The notes: a model not told the origin generated them from the letters alone. DNA of 64,000 bases from Thermoplasmata archaeon (GCA_021817245.1 JAKAVQ010000002.1:181657-245656); one strand, 5' to 3'. Shown: positions 8,111 through 16,069, numbered from the stretch's first letter. A program made the numbers and translations.

Positions 8111-9247
8111 ATGCTCGGCCTGAGCCTCAGCGACATCATCCGCGCGATACTGTTCTTCTTCTTCGCGAACCTGACCGCGCTCGTCGCGGCGGTCACCGGG
8201 CCGACGTACGACCACCTCCTCGTCCCCGAGCTCGGGACGGGGGCGCTCTACCCGTCGCTCGCCGCGAGCGCTTCGGACCCGACGAACTTCCTCGCCTCGG
8301 CCGCCCGGTTCTCGACCTTCACGATCGCGAACGTGGTCGATCCGGCCATCACCCTGGTCGCCCTCGGGGTCGCGGTCTCCTACCTCGCCAAGCCGCTGGT
8401 CGCCCGCTGGGCGGCCGTGCTTGACGGGCTGCTCCCGCGCCTCGTCCTCGCGGTCGTCGCCGCGAACTTCACGGTGCCGATCGCGGGGGCGATCCTCGGC
8501 CTCGGGGGCGCCCTCTACCCGGTGTTCGCCGGCTGGGACGGCGGGGCCTGGCAGCAGTGGGTCCACCTCGCCGGGTGGGGGGAGTACTCGTTCTCCTGGG
8601 ACAACGGGATGGTAGCGTTCGTCCTCGCGATCGTAGAGTTCGCCGTCGTCTTCGCGCTCGTGCTCGCGGTCGGGGTCCGGGACGCCGTACTCGCCGTCCT
8701 CCTCGTCCTTTTGCCGCTCGTCAGCCTCCTCTGGCCGATCCGCCCGCTCGCACCGCTCGCACGGCGGGCGTGGCTCCTCTTCGTCGAGCTCGTCTTCCTT
8801 CCCTGCGTCCTCGTCGTCCCGCTCGAGCTCGCGGTCGGCAGCCCGAACCCAGTGATGCTCGTCGCGTTCCTCGGGACCGCCGTCGCCTCCCCCTACTTCC
8901 TCTCCCTCGCCGGCACGCAGCTCGTCGCGTTCGGGTTCCCCGGCAGCGGCAGCACGATCCACCCCGGAGTCCAGCGCGGATGGGGCGCCGCGTCGTCCGC
9001 CGCGGTCGGACCCGCGAAGCCGGCGGCGGCGAGCGCCGCCCGGTCGAGCTCGACCGTCGGGCGGGCGTTCGCCGGGGCGACGCGGGCGGCGGGGAGCGCG
9101 GCGGTGCCCGTCGCCGCGCCCCTCGCGGCCGTCGAGCTCGTCGGCCACGGGGCCCTCCACCTCGTGCGGCACCTGTCGCACCGGCCGGGCGGCTCCGGCG
9201 TCCCTCCCGGCCGCTTCGACCCCGGCCCCCGCGGAGGGTCGAAATGA
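8111..9247 (+). CDS. VirB6/CedA-like polytopic membrane protein
   Basis: A 378-residue integral membrane protein with about seven TM helices between residues 8 and 290 (for example IIRAILFFFFANLTALVAAV and AVVFALVLAVGVRDAVLAVL). Its soluble C-terminal tail is rich in Ala, Gly, Ser and Pro. Size, topology and position between the pilin-like and PrgI-like genes match CedA/TrbL/VirB6, the inner-membrane channel subunit of type IV secretion and archaeal DNA import. ATG at 8111 lies 14 nt after the pilin stop. The call rests mainly on topology and context. Confidence 0.6.
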   Translation: MLGLSLSDIIRAILFFFFANLTALVAAVTGPTYDHLLVPELGTGALYPSLAASASDPTNFLASAARFSTFTIANVVDPAITLVALGVAVSYLAKPLVARWAAVLDGLLPRLVLAVVAANFTVPIAGAILGLGGALYPVFAGWDGGAWQQWVHLAGWGEYSFSWDNGMVAFVLAIVEFAVVFALVLAVGVRDAVLAVLLVLLPLVSLLWPIRPLAPLARRAWLLFVELVFLPCVLVVPLELAVGSPNPVMLVAFLGTAVASPYFLSLAGTQLVAFGFPGSGSTIHPGVQRGWGAASSAAVGPAKPAAASAARSSSTVGRAFAGATRAAGSAAVPVAAPLAAVELVGHGALHLVRHLSHRPGGSGVPPGRFDPGPRGGSK

Positions 9248-9248
9248 G

Positions 9249-10022
9249 ATGCCGGCCGAGGCGCCCCGGGCGGCGCTCCCCGAACGGATCGACCGCCGCC
9301 TGCGCCTGGGGCCGTTCCCCTCGGCCCGCGACGCGCTCAAGTTCCTCGCGTACGCCGCCGTCGGCGCGGTTCTCGCGCCGGTGCTCGGCCCGGAGGGCGC
9401 GCTCGCCCTGGCCGCCGCGGGTTTCGGACTCGCGGTGTGGCGCCCGGACGGTCGGGCGGTCGACGAGCAGGCGCTCTCGTTCGCGCGATGGAGGCTCCGG
9501 TCGGCCCGTCGGGAGGCCGTCGTGAGCGACGGCCCCCTTTCCCCCCTCGTGCGGAACGGCTTCTTCCGCGTCGGTCCGGCGCGCGTGGCGATCGTCCTCC
9601 GGTCGGGGGGCACGCCGGTCGCGTACCTTCCCCCGGGCGACCTCGCCCATCGGTTCGAGCTGTACCGGGAGCTCCTGCGGGCGACCGAAGGCCCCCTCGC
9701 TCTCTACGTGACGGCGGTCCCGCTCCGCGCGACCCCCTTCGTTCCGGCCCGCCCGGAGTCGACCGGGCCCGACCGGGAGGCCCGCGCGGGATACGGGGAA
9801 CTCGTGGAGCTCCTGTGCCGACGGCGCTCGGGCCGCAGGGTCTACGTCGCGGTCGTCGCCTCCGTCACCGGAAGCGAAGCGATCGTTTCCCTCGAGGCGG
9901 AAGCGGCACGCCTCGTCGACCGGCTCGCCGCCTTCGGCCTGCGGGCGGTCCGCCTCAAGGACCGCGAGCTCGCGGACGCCGGCCGACGGTTCGGCTGGCC
10001 GCTCCCGCCCGGGGGCCCATGA
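9249..10022 (+). CDS. PrgI/VirB3-like protein with VirB4-N-like domain
   Basis: 257 residues. Two closely spaced TM helices (about 30-66) are followed by DGRAVDEQALSFARWRLRSA. This hydrophobic pair plus basic amphipathic helix is the hallmark of PrgI/VirB3 proteins, which dock the VirB4 ATPase to the membrane. The remaining ~160 residues form a soluble alpha/beta domain (RVGPARVAIVLRSGG, then HRFELYRELLRATEGPLALY) resembling the N-terminal domain of VirB4/TraC ATPases. The stop overlaps the next ATG (ATGA) and the gene starts 1 nt after the VirB6-like stop. A split or fused VirB3-VirB4N arrangement is inferred. Confidence 0.6.
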   Translation: MPAEAPRAALPERIDRRLRLGPFPSARDALKFLAYAAVGAVLAPVLGPEGALALAAAGFGLAVWRPDGRAVDEQALSFARWRLRSARREAVVSDGPLSPLVRNGFFRVGPARVAIVLRSGGTPVAYLPPGDLAHRFELYRELLRATEGPLALYVTAVPLRATPFVPARPESTGPDREARAGYGELVELLCRRRSGRRVYVAVVASVTGSEAIVSLEAEAARLVDRLAAFGLRAVRLKDRELADAGRRFGWPLPPGGP

Positions 10023-10393
10023 CCGCGACGGGGCCGCCGGGCGTATCGGTCGAGTTCGAGGCGTTCGGTGCGGCGGTCGGGAGCGCGGTCGTCGCGGGGG
10101 CGCTCTCGATCGTCGCGCCGTTCCTGAGCGCCCTCACCGCCGCGCTCGCGGCGCTCGCGGTCGCCGGATGGTTCTCCCGCCGGCTCGGGAGCGGGTCCGC
10201 GTGGCGGGAGGTCGTCCGGCGCGACCGGCTGGCCGGCGCCGCCCTCGTCGGCGCCGGGGCCGTCGTCTTCCTCGTACCGGTTCCCGGCCTCGAGAACCTC
10301 AAGGCGCTCCTTCTCGGACTCTCGTTCGTCCCGTTGTGGCTCGTCGAGCGACGCGGGCCGGCGGCGCCGCGGCCGGTCGGGAGGGCCGGATGA
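10019..10393 (+). CDS. small two/three-TM membrane protein of T4SS-like operon
   Basis: A 124-residue hydrophobic protein with a predicted TM pair around residues 20-55 (VGSAVVAGALSIVAPFLSAL and following). A third hydrophobic stretch lies at about 72-105 before a Pro/Arg-rich tail. It overlaps its neighbours on both sides by ATGA junctions, so it is co-translated with the PrgI-like protein and the ATPase. It may correspond to the extra small membrane subunit (CedA2-type) of archaeal DNA importers, but no motif proves this. Confidence 0.6.
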   Translation: MTATGPPGVSVEFEAFGAAVGSAVVAGALSIVAPFLSALTAALAALAVAGWFSRRLGSGSAWREVVRRDRLAGAALVGAGAVVFLVPVPGLENLKALLLGLSFVPLWLVERRGPAAPRPVGRAG

Positions 10394-12054
10394 GTCCGGG
10401 CGCCCGGACCCGGACGAGGGTCGAGGGGGCGACGTGGGAGCGCGTCGGTCGGCACTACCGCGCCCCCCTCCTCGTCCGCCAGTTCCCCGCGGAGGTGCCG
10501 TTCGGATTCCTCGGTCGGGTGCTGCCCGCGACCGAACCGGCCGACCTCGTGCTCGAGGCCCACCGGATCCCGCCGGCGCGGGCGCTCGCCCTTCTCGAGG
10601 AGGCCCGGGCGGTCGCGGCCGCGGAGCTCTCAGCGGGAGGGGCGAACGGCGACACGGCGGAACTCGAGGCCGAGCGCGAGAGCGCGGAAGAGCTCGGCAG
10701 CGCCATCGCCCGCAGGGCGCAGGAGCTCTGGAAGGTCGGTCTCTGCCTGGTGGCCCGGGGTCCGTCGCGTCCCCGCGTCGAGGCCGCGCGGACCCGGCTC
10801 GTCGAGCGGCTCGCGACGCTCGGATTCCGGACCCGCGTGCCGCGGTACGAGGTCGCGTCGGCGCTCGCGCCGGCCGACTTCGGGGTCACGAACGGCCGGC
10901 CGGGAGGGTACTGGCAGACGTTGCCGAGCGACGGGCTCGCGGCGCTCTTCCCGTTCGGGGACGAGAGCGTTCTCGAGCCGGCGGGGGTCCTCGTGGGTCT
11001 CGCGCTGGCCGACGCGAGCCCGGTCTTCCTCGACCGCTGGTCGCACTCGAGCCATTCGTGGGGGATCTTCGGCTCGACCGGTGCCGGCAAATCGTTCGCC
11101 GCGGCACTGATCGCGCTGCGGACACGGTGGCTCCGGCCCGAGGTCGACCTGATCGTTCTCGACCCGCTCGGGGAGTACGGGTCGTTCGTCCGCGCCCTCG
11201 GTGGTTCGGTCGTTCGGCTCGCCGACGGCGAGCGCGGCCGGCTGAACCCGCTCGATCCCGTGACAACGGGCGGGGACCGGCGGGAGAAGGCCGCCCGCGT
11301 CGGCGCGATGCTGCGCGCGCTGTTTCCGAGCCTTCGCGACGAAGAGGCCGCCGCGCTCGACACGGCCGTCTCCCGCCTCTACGACCGGGGTCCCGACGTC
11401 CCGACGTTCGACGACCTGGGCGCGAGCGTCGCGCTCGGTCGGGAGGCGAGCGACCGGCTCGCCACCCTTCTCGAGGTGTTCCGCTCCGGGTCGCTATCGG
11501 GCGTCAACGGCCCGACGACCCTCCGCCTCGACGCGGGGCCGGTCTCGGTCGACTTTCGGGGCGTCGCCGAGGACCAGCTCCCGTTCCATCTCGCGTACGT
11601 GCTCGACTGGGCGTACGGAAGGCTGCGCGAGCGGCCCGGGCCGAAGCTCCTCCTGGTCGACGAGGCGCACCTCCTCGTGCGGCACGCGGCGACCGCCGGG
11701 TTCCTCGATCGCGTCGTCCGCCACATCCGCCACTTCAACGCCGGCGTGCTCGTCCTGAGCCAGAACCCGGACGACTTCCTCGGGCACGCGGCCGGACGAT
11801 CGACCCTGCGCAACCTCTACGCGACCGCGCTCCTCCGCCTTCGGGAGGTGTCCCCCGGCACCCGGGAGTTCTTCGGCCTCACCGACGCCGAGGCGGAGTG
11901 GCTTCCGAAGGCCCGGCTGCCCCGCGAGGCCGGGTACTCGGAGTCGCTCTGGCGGATCGGCGACCTCCACCTTCCGCTCGCGCTCGTCGCCTCGACGCCC
12001 GAGTACGAGTTCCTCGGGCGGGCGCTCGGCCCGGAGCCCCCGGCGCCGCCGTGA
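10390..12054 (+). CDS. VirB4/CedB-like T4SS ATPase
   Basis: 554 residues of the HerA/FtsK superfamily. The N-terminal ~215 residues form a VirB4/TraC-like domain with a helical Glu-rich segment. The motor follows: Walker A GSTGAGKS at 228-235, VLDPLGEYG at about 257, Walker B LLLVDEAHLL at about 420-429, and VLSQNPDD at about 455 as sensor. These match VirB4/TrbE and archaeal CedB, hexameric ATPases that power DNA transfer or pilus assembly. The ATG overlaps the previous TGA (ATGA). No VirD4 coupling protein or relaxase is visible, favouring import over conjugative export. The ATPase call is firm; the DNA-import role is inferred. Confidence 0.85.
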   Translation: MSPGARTRTRVEGATWERVGRHYRAPLLVRQFPAEVPFGFLGRVLPATEPADLVLEAHRIPPARALALLEEARAVAAAELSAGGANGDTAELEAERESAEELGSAIARRAQELWKVGLCLVARGPSRPRVEAARTRLVERLATLGFRTRVPRYEVASALAPADFGVTNGRPGGYWQTLPSDGLAALFPFGDESVLEPAGVLVGLALADASPVFLDRWSHSSHSWGIFGSTGAGKSFAAALIALRTRWLRPEVDLIVLDPLGEYGSFVRALGGSVVRLADGERGRLNPLDPVTTGGDRREKAARVGAMLRALFPSLRDEEAAALDTAVSRLYDRGPDVPTFDDLGASVALGREASDRLATLLEVFRSGSLSGVNGPTTLRLDAGPVSVDFRGVAEDQLPFHLAYVLDWAYGRLRERPGPKLLLVDEAHLLVRHAATAGFLDRVVRHIRHFNAGVLVLSQNPDDFLGHAAGRSTLRNLYATALLRLREVSPGTREFFGLTDAEAEWLPKARLPREAGYSESLWRIGDLHLPLALVASTPEYEFLGRALGPEPPAPP

Positions 12055-12077
12055 GCGGCTGCCCGTCGAAAGCGAGG

Positions 12078-12083
12078 TTTATA
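12078..12083 (+). promoter_or_regulatory. TATA box of the 12109 gene
   Basis: TTTATA centred 28.5 nt before the GTG at 12109, inside the 54-nt gap after the ATPase gene. It suggests separate leaderless transcription. Confidence 0.5.
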
Positions 12084-12108
12084 CGCCGGTGCGGGGCCGG
12101 GTCCGGCC

Positions 12109-12639
12109 GTGGGCGGCGAGGCGACGATCGAAGGGCCCGCCCGTCGTCGGACGAGCTGGAGCCTGAAGGCGATCGTCGAGGACGTCGCGGGCCGCCCGAT
12201 CGGCGAGCTCCAGGACCCGGCCCGGCCGGTCCACCCCTACCTCGAAGGCAAGATCGCGAAGCTTCCGCCGCGCCCCGTCGTCGCGCCCGTGGACGGTGAC
12301 GAGTACGACCCGATCGACCGCGTCTACCCGCCGCTCGTCGGGCCGACGGGACGTCGCTACCACGGCGCCGATCACGAGCACCACCAGGAGACGATCGACC
12401 GCCACCGTCTCCTCACGGACGCGGACGGCCACCCCCTACGCCGACCCGGACCGTCGCACCGGCCCGAGCGGCTCTACCTGCACTACCTTCTCCTCCACCT
12501 CGACCGGCTCGGCGACACGGGGCTCCGCTACCTCCGGGCGGCGATCGACGAGGAGCTCAACCACCGGGAGAGCCTGCCTCCACCCCCGATGCCGACGGCG
12601 CTGGCGGCCAAAGCCCCCGAGCCCGAGCCCTCCGGGTGA
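12109..12639 (+). CDS. hypothetical protein downstream of T4SS-like operon
   Basis: A 176-residue soluble protein with no recognised domain. It is rich in Pro, His and Arg, with charged clusters such as HGADHEHHQETIDRHR, a helical part (HYLLLHLDRLGDTGLRYLRA), and a Pro-rich C-terminal tail. The GTG at 12109 is chosen because a TATA box lies 28 nt upstream. Its last ~83 nt overlap the 3' end of the convergent methyltransferase gene. No secretion signal is visible. It sits directly behind the VirB4-like gene and may belong to the same system, but no function can be assigned. Confidence 0.55.
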   Translation: MGGEATIEGPARRRTSWSLKAIVEDVAGRPIGELQDPARPVHPYLEGKIAKLPPRPVVAPVDGDEYDPIDRVYPPLVGPTGRRYHGADHEHHQETIDRHRLLTDADGHPLRRPGPSHRPERLYLHYLLLHLDRLGDTGLRYLRAAIDEELNHRESLPPPPMPTALAAKAPEPEPSG

Positions 12640-13402
12640 GCTCGTCATAGACGACCGGGTCCCACTCGACGCCGACCGCGTTCCGTCCCGAGGCGACCGC
12701 GGCCCACAGCGTCGTCCCGGTCCCGGCGAACGGGTCGAGCACGGTGTCGCCGACGAGGGAGAACATCCGCACCAACCGCTCCGCGATCGCCGCGGGGAAC
12801 GCGCCCGTGCGCCGCTCCCGCGTGCCCTGGGGAACCCCGCGGACGTCGCTCCAGACCTGGCTGAACCACGCGTCGCGCTCGGCCCGGGTGAAGCGGCTCG
12901 CGAGCCGGCGGGGGTCGTGCGGCGCGAACCGGCGCAGGCCCCCCTTGCGGAAGAGGAGGAGGAACTCGCAGTCGAGGGTGACGTAGGCGTTCGGCGGCAG
13001 GAACCCCGACCCGAGGAAGGCGTTCGGCCGGTTCGTCGGCTTCTTCCAGAGGACGTAGGGGAGCGGAGTGAACCCCGCCCGGGCTGCGCTGTCGAGCACC
13101 CCGGCGTGGTTCGGCCAGAGCCGAAACCCCCCCGCGTCCGAGCGGAGGGCGTCGCCGACGTTCACCGCGAGGATCCCGCCGGCCACGAGCGTCCGATAGC
13201 ACTCCCGCCATGCCCCGGCGAGGACCGAGTGCATCTCGGCGTAATCGGTCGCGCCGAGCGCGGCGAAAAGGCCGTCCCACTGCGGGAGCATCGGGTACGG
13301 CGGCGAAGTGACGACGAGGTGGACCGACCCGGCGGCGAGCGACGCGACGTCCCGGGCGTCGCCCCGGAGGAGCCGGACCGTCGGGGGCGGGGAACGGGAC
13401 AC
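12557..13402 (-). CDS. beta-class DNA methyltransferase (N4-cytosine or N6-adenine)
   Basis: 281 residues. The catalytic motif TSPPYP is near residues 32-37 and the SAM-binding motif DPFAGTGTT is near the C-terminus. This catalytic-before-SAM order defines beta-class amino-methyltransferases. TSPPY fits N4-cytosine enzymes, with N6-adenine possible. GTG at 13402 is chosen because a TATTAA box lies 26.5 nt upstream; no ATG fits. No restriction endonuclease gene is adjacent, so it is an orphan methylase or a marker of self DNA. The 3' end overlaps the convergent 12109 gene by 83 bp. Confidence 0.85.
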   Translation of the reverse strand: MSRSPPPTVRLLRGDARDVASLAAGSVHLVVTSPPYPMLPQWDGLFAALGATDYAEMHSVLAGAWRECYRTLVAGGILAVNVGDALRSDAGGFRLWPNHAGVLDSAARAGFTPLPYVLWKKPTNRPNAFLGSGFLPPNAYVTLDCEFLLLFRKGGLRRFAPHDPRRLASRFTRAERDAWFSQVWSDVRGVPQGTRERRTGAFPAAIAERLVRMFSLVGDTVLDPFAGTGTTLWAAVASGRNAVGVEWDPVVYDELTRRARARGLWPPAPSASGVEAGSPGG

Positions 13403-13425
13403 CGGCGCCGAGCACCCATCGACAG

Positions 13426-13431
13426 TTAATA
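13426..13431. promoter_or_regulatory. shared bidirectional TATA box
   Basis: TTAATA (TATTAA on the other strand) lies 25.5 nt before the ATG at 13454 and 26.5 nt before the GTG at 13402. A single near-symmetric element could therefore place both divergent leaderless transcripts. Confidence 0.55.
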
Positions 13432-13453
13432 CGGCCGTCCCCTCGACGGTCCG

Positions 13454-14758
13454 ATGCGCCTCGAACGTCCGGTCCTCCAGGTGGCCCTCGACTTCGAGAA
13501 CCTCTCCCGGGCGATGCTCGCCGCGCGGGAAGCGGTCGACGGCGGCGCCGACTGGGTCGAGGCCGGGACCCCGCTCATCAAGAGCGAGGGGCTGAACGCC
13601 GTCCGCGAGCTCAAGAAGGCGTTCCCCGACCACCGCGTCGTCGCCGACATGAAGGTGATGGACACCGGCGCGTTCGAGGTCGAGATCGCCGCGAAGTCGG
13701 GCGCCGACCTCGTCACGGTCCTTGGCGCTGCCGACGACGACACGATCGCCGAGGCGGTGCGCGGCGGCGAGCTCTACGGCGCCGAGGTCGTCGTCGACCT
13801 GCTCGGCGTACCGGACCCCGTCGCGCGGACGAAGCGGGCCGCCGATCTCGGGGTCGGCGCCGTCTGCTTCCACATCGGCATCGACATGCAGATGCAGGGG
13901 AAGACGCCGTTCGCGGTACTGGGCGAGCTCGCGAAGGCGTCGCCGATCCCGGTCGCGGTCGCGGGCGGTCTTAACAGCGAGACGGTCGCCGAAGCGGTCC
14001 GGGCGGGCGCCCAGATCCTGGTCGTCGGCGGCGCGATCACAAAGAGCCCCCAGATCGCCGAGGCGACGCGACGGATCCGGGAAGCGATCGCGACCCGGAC
14101 GGAGGTCGCGACCGAGCTCTTCCGGCGCTACTCGGGCGACGAGGTGCGCACCGCCTTCCTCAAGGTCTCGAGCCCGAACGTGACCGACGCGATGCAGCGC
14201 CAGGGGGCGATGCACGGGATCGTCCCGCGCCTGCGCGACCGCTCGGTGCGGGTCGCCGGACCCGCGGTCACGGTCGTGACGCGGAACGGCGACTGGGCGA
14301 AGCCCGTCGAAGCGATCGACCGGGCCGGGCCGGGCGACGTGATCGTCATTGACGCCGGCGGGGGGCCCACGGCCGTATGGGGGGAGCTCGCGAGCTGGAG
14401 CGCGCACGGCCGCAAGGTCGCCGCGGTCGTCCTCGACGGCGCGATCCGCGACCTCGACGCGATCCTCGATCTCGGCTTCCCCGCGTTCAGCCGGTCGGTG
14501 AGCTCCGACGCCGGCGAGCCGAAGGGCCACGGTGAGATCGGGGTCGAGGTGACGGTCGGGGGTCAGCGCGTCCGTCCGGGCGACTGGATCGTCGGCGACG
14601 CGAGCGGGCTCGTGGTCGTGCCCCGCGAGCGGGCCCAGGAGGTCGCGAACCGGGCGCTCGACGTCCTCGAGCACGAGAACCGCGTCCGCGAGGAGATCCA
14701 GCGGGGCTCCACCCTGAGCGCCGTCCAGAAGCTCGAACGCTGGGAGCGGGTCGGCTAG
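13454..14758 (+). CDS. 3-hexulose-6-phosphate synthase / RraA-like fusion
   Basis: 434 residues in two domains. Residues 1-215 are 3-hexulose-6-phosphate synthase of the OMP-decarboxylase barrel superfamily: LQVALDFENL, ADMKVMDTG with the catalytic Asp-x-Lys, CFHIGID and VAGGLNSETV. It interconverts formaldehyde plus ribulose 5-phosphate and hexulose 6-phosphate. In archaea this usually runs in reverse to make pentoses. Residues 225-434 form an RraA/DlpA-like domain (NVTDAMQRQG, VIDAGGGPTAVWGELAS, VVLDGAIRDLD). The same fusion is known in many euryarchaea. Transcription is probably leaderless from the shared TATA box. The role of the RraA part is unsettled. Confidence 0.9.
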   Translation: MRLERPVLQVALDFENLSRAMLAAREAVDGGADWVEAGTPLIKSEGLNAVRELKKAFPDHRVVADMKVMDTGAFEVEIAAKSGADLVTVLGAADDDTIAEAVRGGELYGAEVVVDLLGVPDPVARTKRAADLGVGAVCFHIGIDMQMQGKTPFAVLGELAKASPIPVAVAGGLNSETVAEAVRAGAQILVVGGAITKSPQIAEATRRIREAIATRTEVATELFRRYSGDEVRTAFLKVSSPNVTDAMQRQGAMHGIVPRLRDRSVRVAGPAVTVVTRNGDWAKPVEAIDRAGPGDVIVIDAGGGPTAVWGELASWSAHGRKVAAVVLDGAIRDLDAILDLGFPAFSRSVSSDAGEPKGHGEIGVEVTVGGQRVRPGDWIVGDASGLVVVPRERAQEVANRALDVLEHENRVREEIQRGSTLSAVQKLERWERVG

Positions 14759-14919
14759 CCCGCGGTCGCGAACGCCCGGGCGGCCGGGGACGGCGTCGGC
14801 GCCGCCGGCGCGGCGAACCTCCTCGTCGGCCACAACGAGGGGGTCCCTCGGCACAGGCGGGCGTGCCCGTCCCGCTCCCGCGGGGCGCGGGAGCGAGGGG
14901 CCGGAGGCCCCGTTCCGCC

Positions 14920-15732
14920 CTACGCGGGAGGGGGCTCGGGCTCGAGGTCCCGGAGGACCCGGCCCCTCTGCCAGAGACCCGAGCGGGTCGAGTCGAGGTA
15001 CCGGACCTGGTGGCGGGTCGGTCCGCGCCAGCGGACCGTCCATGGGAACGGGTACTCGACCTCGTAGAGCACGAGGGGCTCGGGTTCGGCGAGCGGGAGC
15101 GTGAGCCGTTCCCGGCCGCGGAGCGCGAGCTCGAGCCGGTCGAGCGGGAGCCGTCCGGCGTCATGCTCGCGCAACGCCGCGACGATCTTCCGGACCATTC
15201 CCCAGACGAACGAGGGGGCGCGGACCTCGACCTGCAGGCCGCCGTCCACGAGGTCGACGGTGACGGACTCGACGTCCCGCCAGACCGGTGCGCCGGCGCC
15301 CAGGCCGCGCCCGAACGAACGGGCGTCGAGCGTACCGGCAAAACGACGGGCCGCCTCCCGCCATCGCGCGAGGTCCGGTGCGGTCGCCGCCTCGTAGTAG
15401 CGGTAGACCCGGCGCGCCGCGGAACGCACCCGCACTTCGTCCGCGAGACGCGCGGCCGCGGTGAAGAAGAGCTCGGGCGAGAGGCCGTTCAGCGACCTCA
15501 GGAGGTTCGGGCCCGAAAGGTCGGAGCGCAGCGCGAGCGCGTTCGCCCGGGCGCTCACGCCCCGGTCCGTGCGGCTCGCGACCTCGAGGTGGGCGCCCGC
15601 CTCCGACTCCGCGATCCCGCGACGCACGAGCCCGCGGCGGATCTCGCCCTCGACCGTGCGGAATCCGGGTTGGCGGGCCCACCCGTAGAACGAGCGGCCG
15701 TCGTAGCCGAACCGAACGAGCCAGCGCGCCGT
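14920..15732 (-). CDS. truA: tRNA pseudouridine synthase A
   Basis: TruA converts uridines 38-40 of the anticodon arm to pseudouridine. The catalytic aspartate is in SRTDRGVSA. FVWGMVRKI and the C-terminal strands also fit. The first GTG, at 15627, would cut off the conserved opening FGYDGRSFYGWARQPG, which is encoded upstream in the same frame. No ATG, GTG or TTG occurs before the coding region fades out. The codon at the expected leaderless position is ACG at 15730-15732, 26 nt below a minus-strand TTAG box. Counted from there the protein is 270 aa with Asp56 catalytic, a normal length. The start is therefore uncertain; the family is not. Confidence 0.8.
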   Translation of the reverse strand, partial: TARWLVRFGYDGRSFYGWARQPGFRTVEGEIRRGLVRRGIAESEAGAHLEVASRTDRGVSARANALALRSDLSGPNLLRSLNGLSPELFFTAAARLADEVRVRSAARRVYRYYEAATAPDLARWREAARRFAGTLDARSFGRGLGAGAPVWRDVESVTVDLVDGGLQVEVRAPSFVWGMVRKIVAALREHDAGRLPLDRLELALRGRERLTLPLAEPEPLVLYEVEYPFPWTVRWRGPTRHQVRYLDSTRSGLWQRGRVLRDLEPEPPPA

Positions 15733-15828
15733 GGCCGCCCCGAGCGGCGGGGCGACTAAGCCTCTCCCGCCCGTCGGGCCGGCCCCCGAAGCGCGTGAGA
15801 ACTTGTCACAAATATGTATCTATTGTCG

Positions 15829-15836
15829 TGTATACA
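15829..15836. promoter_or_regulatory. possible pst operator palindrome
   Basis: TGTATACA is a perfect 8-bp palindrome just upstream of the pst TATA box, in an AT-rich island between truA and pstS. Two TTGTC direct repeats lie nearby (about 15804 and 15823). It is a candidate phosphate-responsive operator, judged from position only. Confidence 0.3.
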
Positions 15837-15851
15837 GTCTAAAGTCACTTT

Positions 15852-15859
15852 CTATATAT
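15852..15859 (+). promoter_or_regulatory. TATA box of the pst operon
   Basis: CTATATAT is the strongest TATA element near pstS. A transcript from it would start about 15882, at the ATG of a 60-codon leader ORF, and carry a leader of about 190 nt before pstS. Confidence 0.6.
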
Positions 15860-15882
15860 CTCCCACCGGGCTCGAACGGACG

Positions 15883-16065
15883 ATGACAGCGACCGGGAAC
15901 CGGGGGCCTCCTCGGGTCGGCGGGGGCGAGCTCCGCGGAGCCGAGCGAGGGAGACGAGTGAGCCACGTCGACGAACCGGAGACCGGACCCGCGGCCGACC
16001 CTCGATGCACACGCGGGAACGCCCCGGCGCGCCCGAACCGGACGTCATCGCAAGGAGGAACCTAG
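15883..16065 (+). CDS. possible leader peptide upstream of pstS
   Basis: A 60-codon frame from ATG at 15883, exactly 27 nt after the pst TATA box, ending 4 nt before the pstS ATG. The product is polar and Arg/Gly/Pro-rich with no domain. It may be a translated uORF that couples to pstS, or merely an open 5' leader. The ribosome-binding site of pstS (16051-16056) lies within its last codons. Confidence 0.3.
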   Translation: MTATGNRGPPRVGGGELRGAERGRRVSHVDEPETGPAADPRCTRGNAPARPNRTSSQGGT

Positions 16066-16069
16066 TACC

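Noticed and set aside
10168..10389. N-terminal extension of the VirB4-like ATPase
   Set aside because: The ATG at 10390 overlaps the previous stop in the same ATGA style as neighbouring genes, and the upstream residues are an Arg-rich shadow.
13454..14758. Frameshift between HPS and RraA parts
   Set aside because: The frame is continuous and the same fusion is known in many archaea, so it is a genuine two-domain protein.
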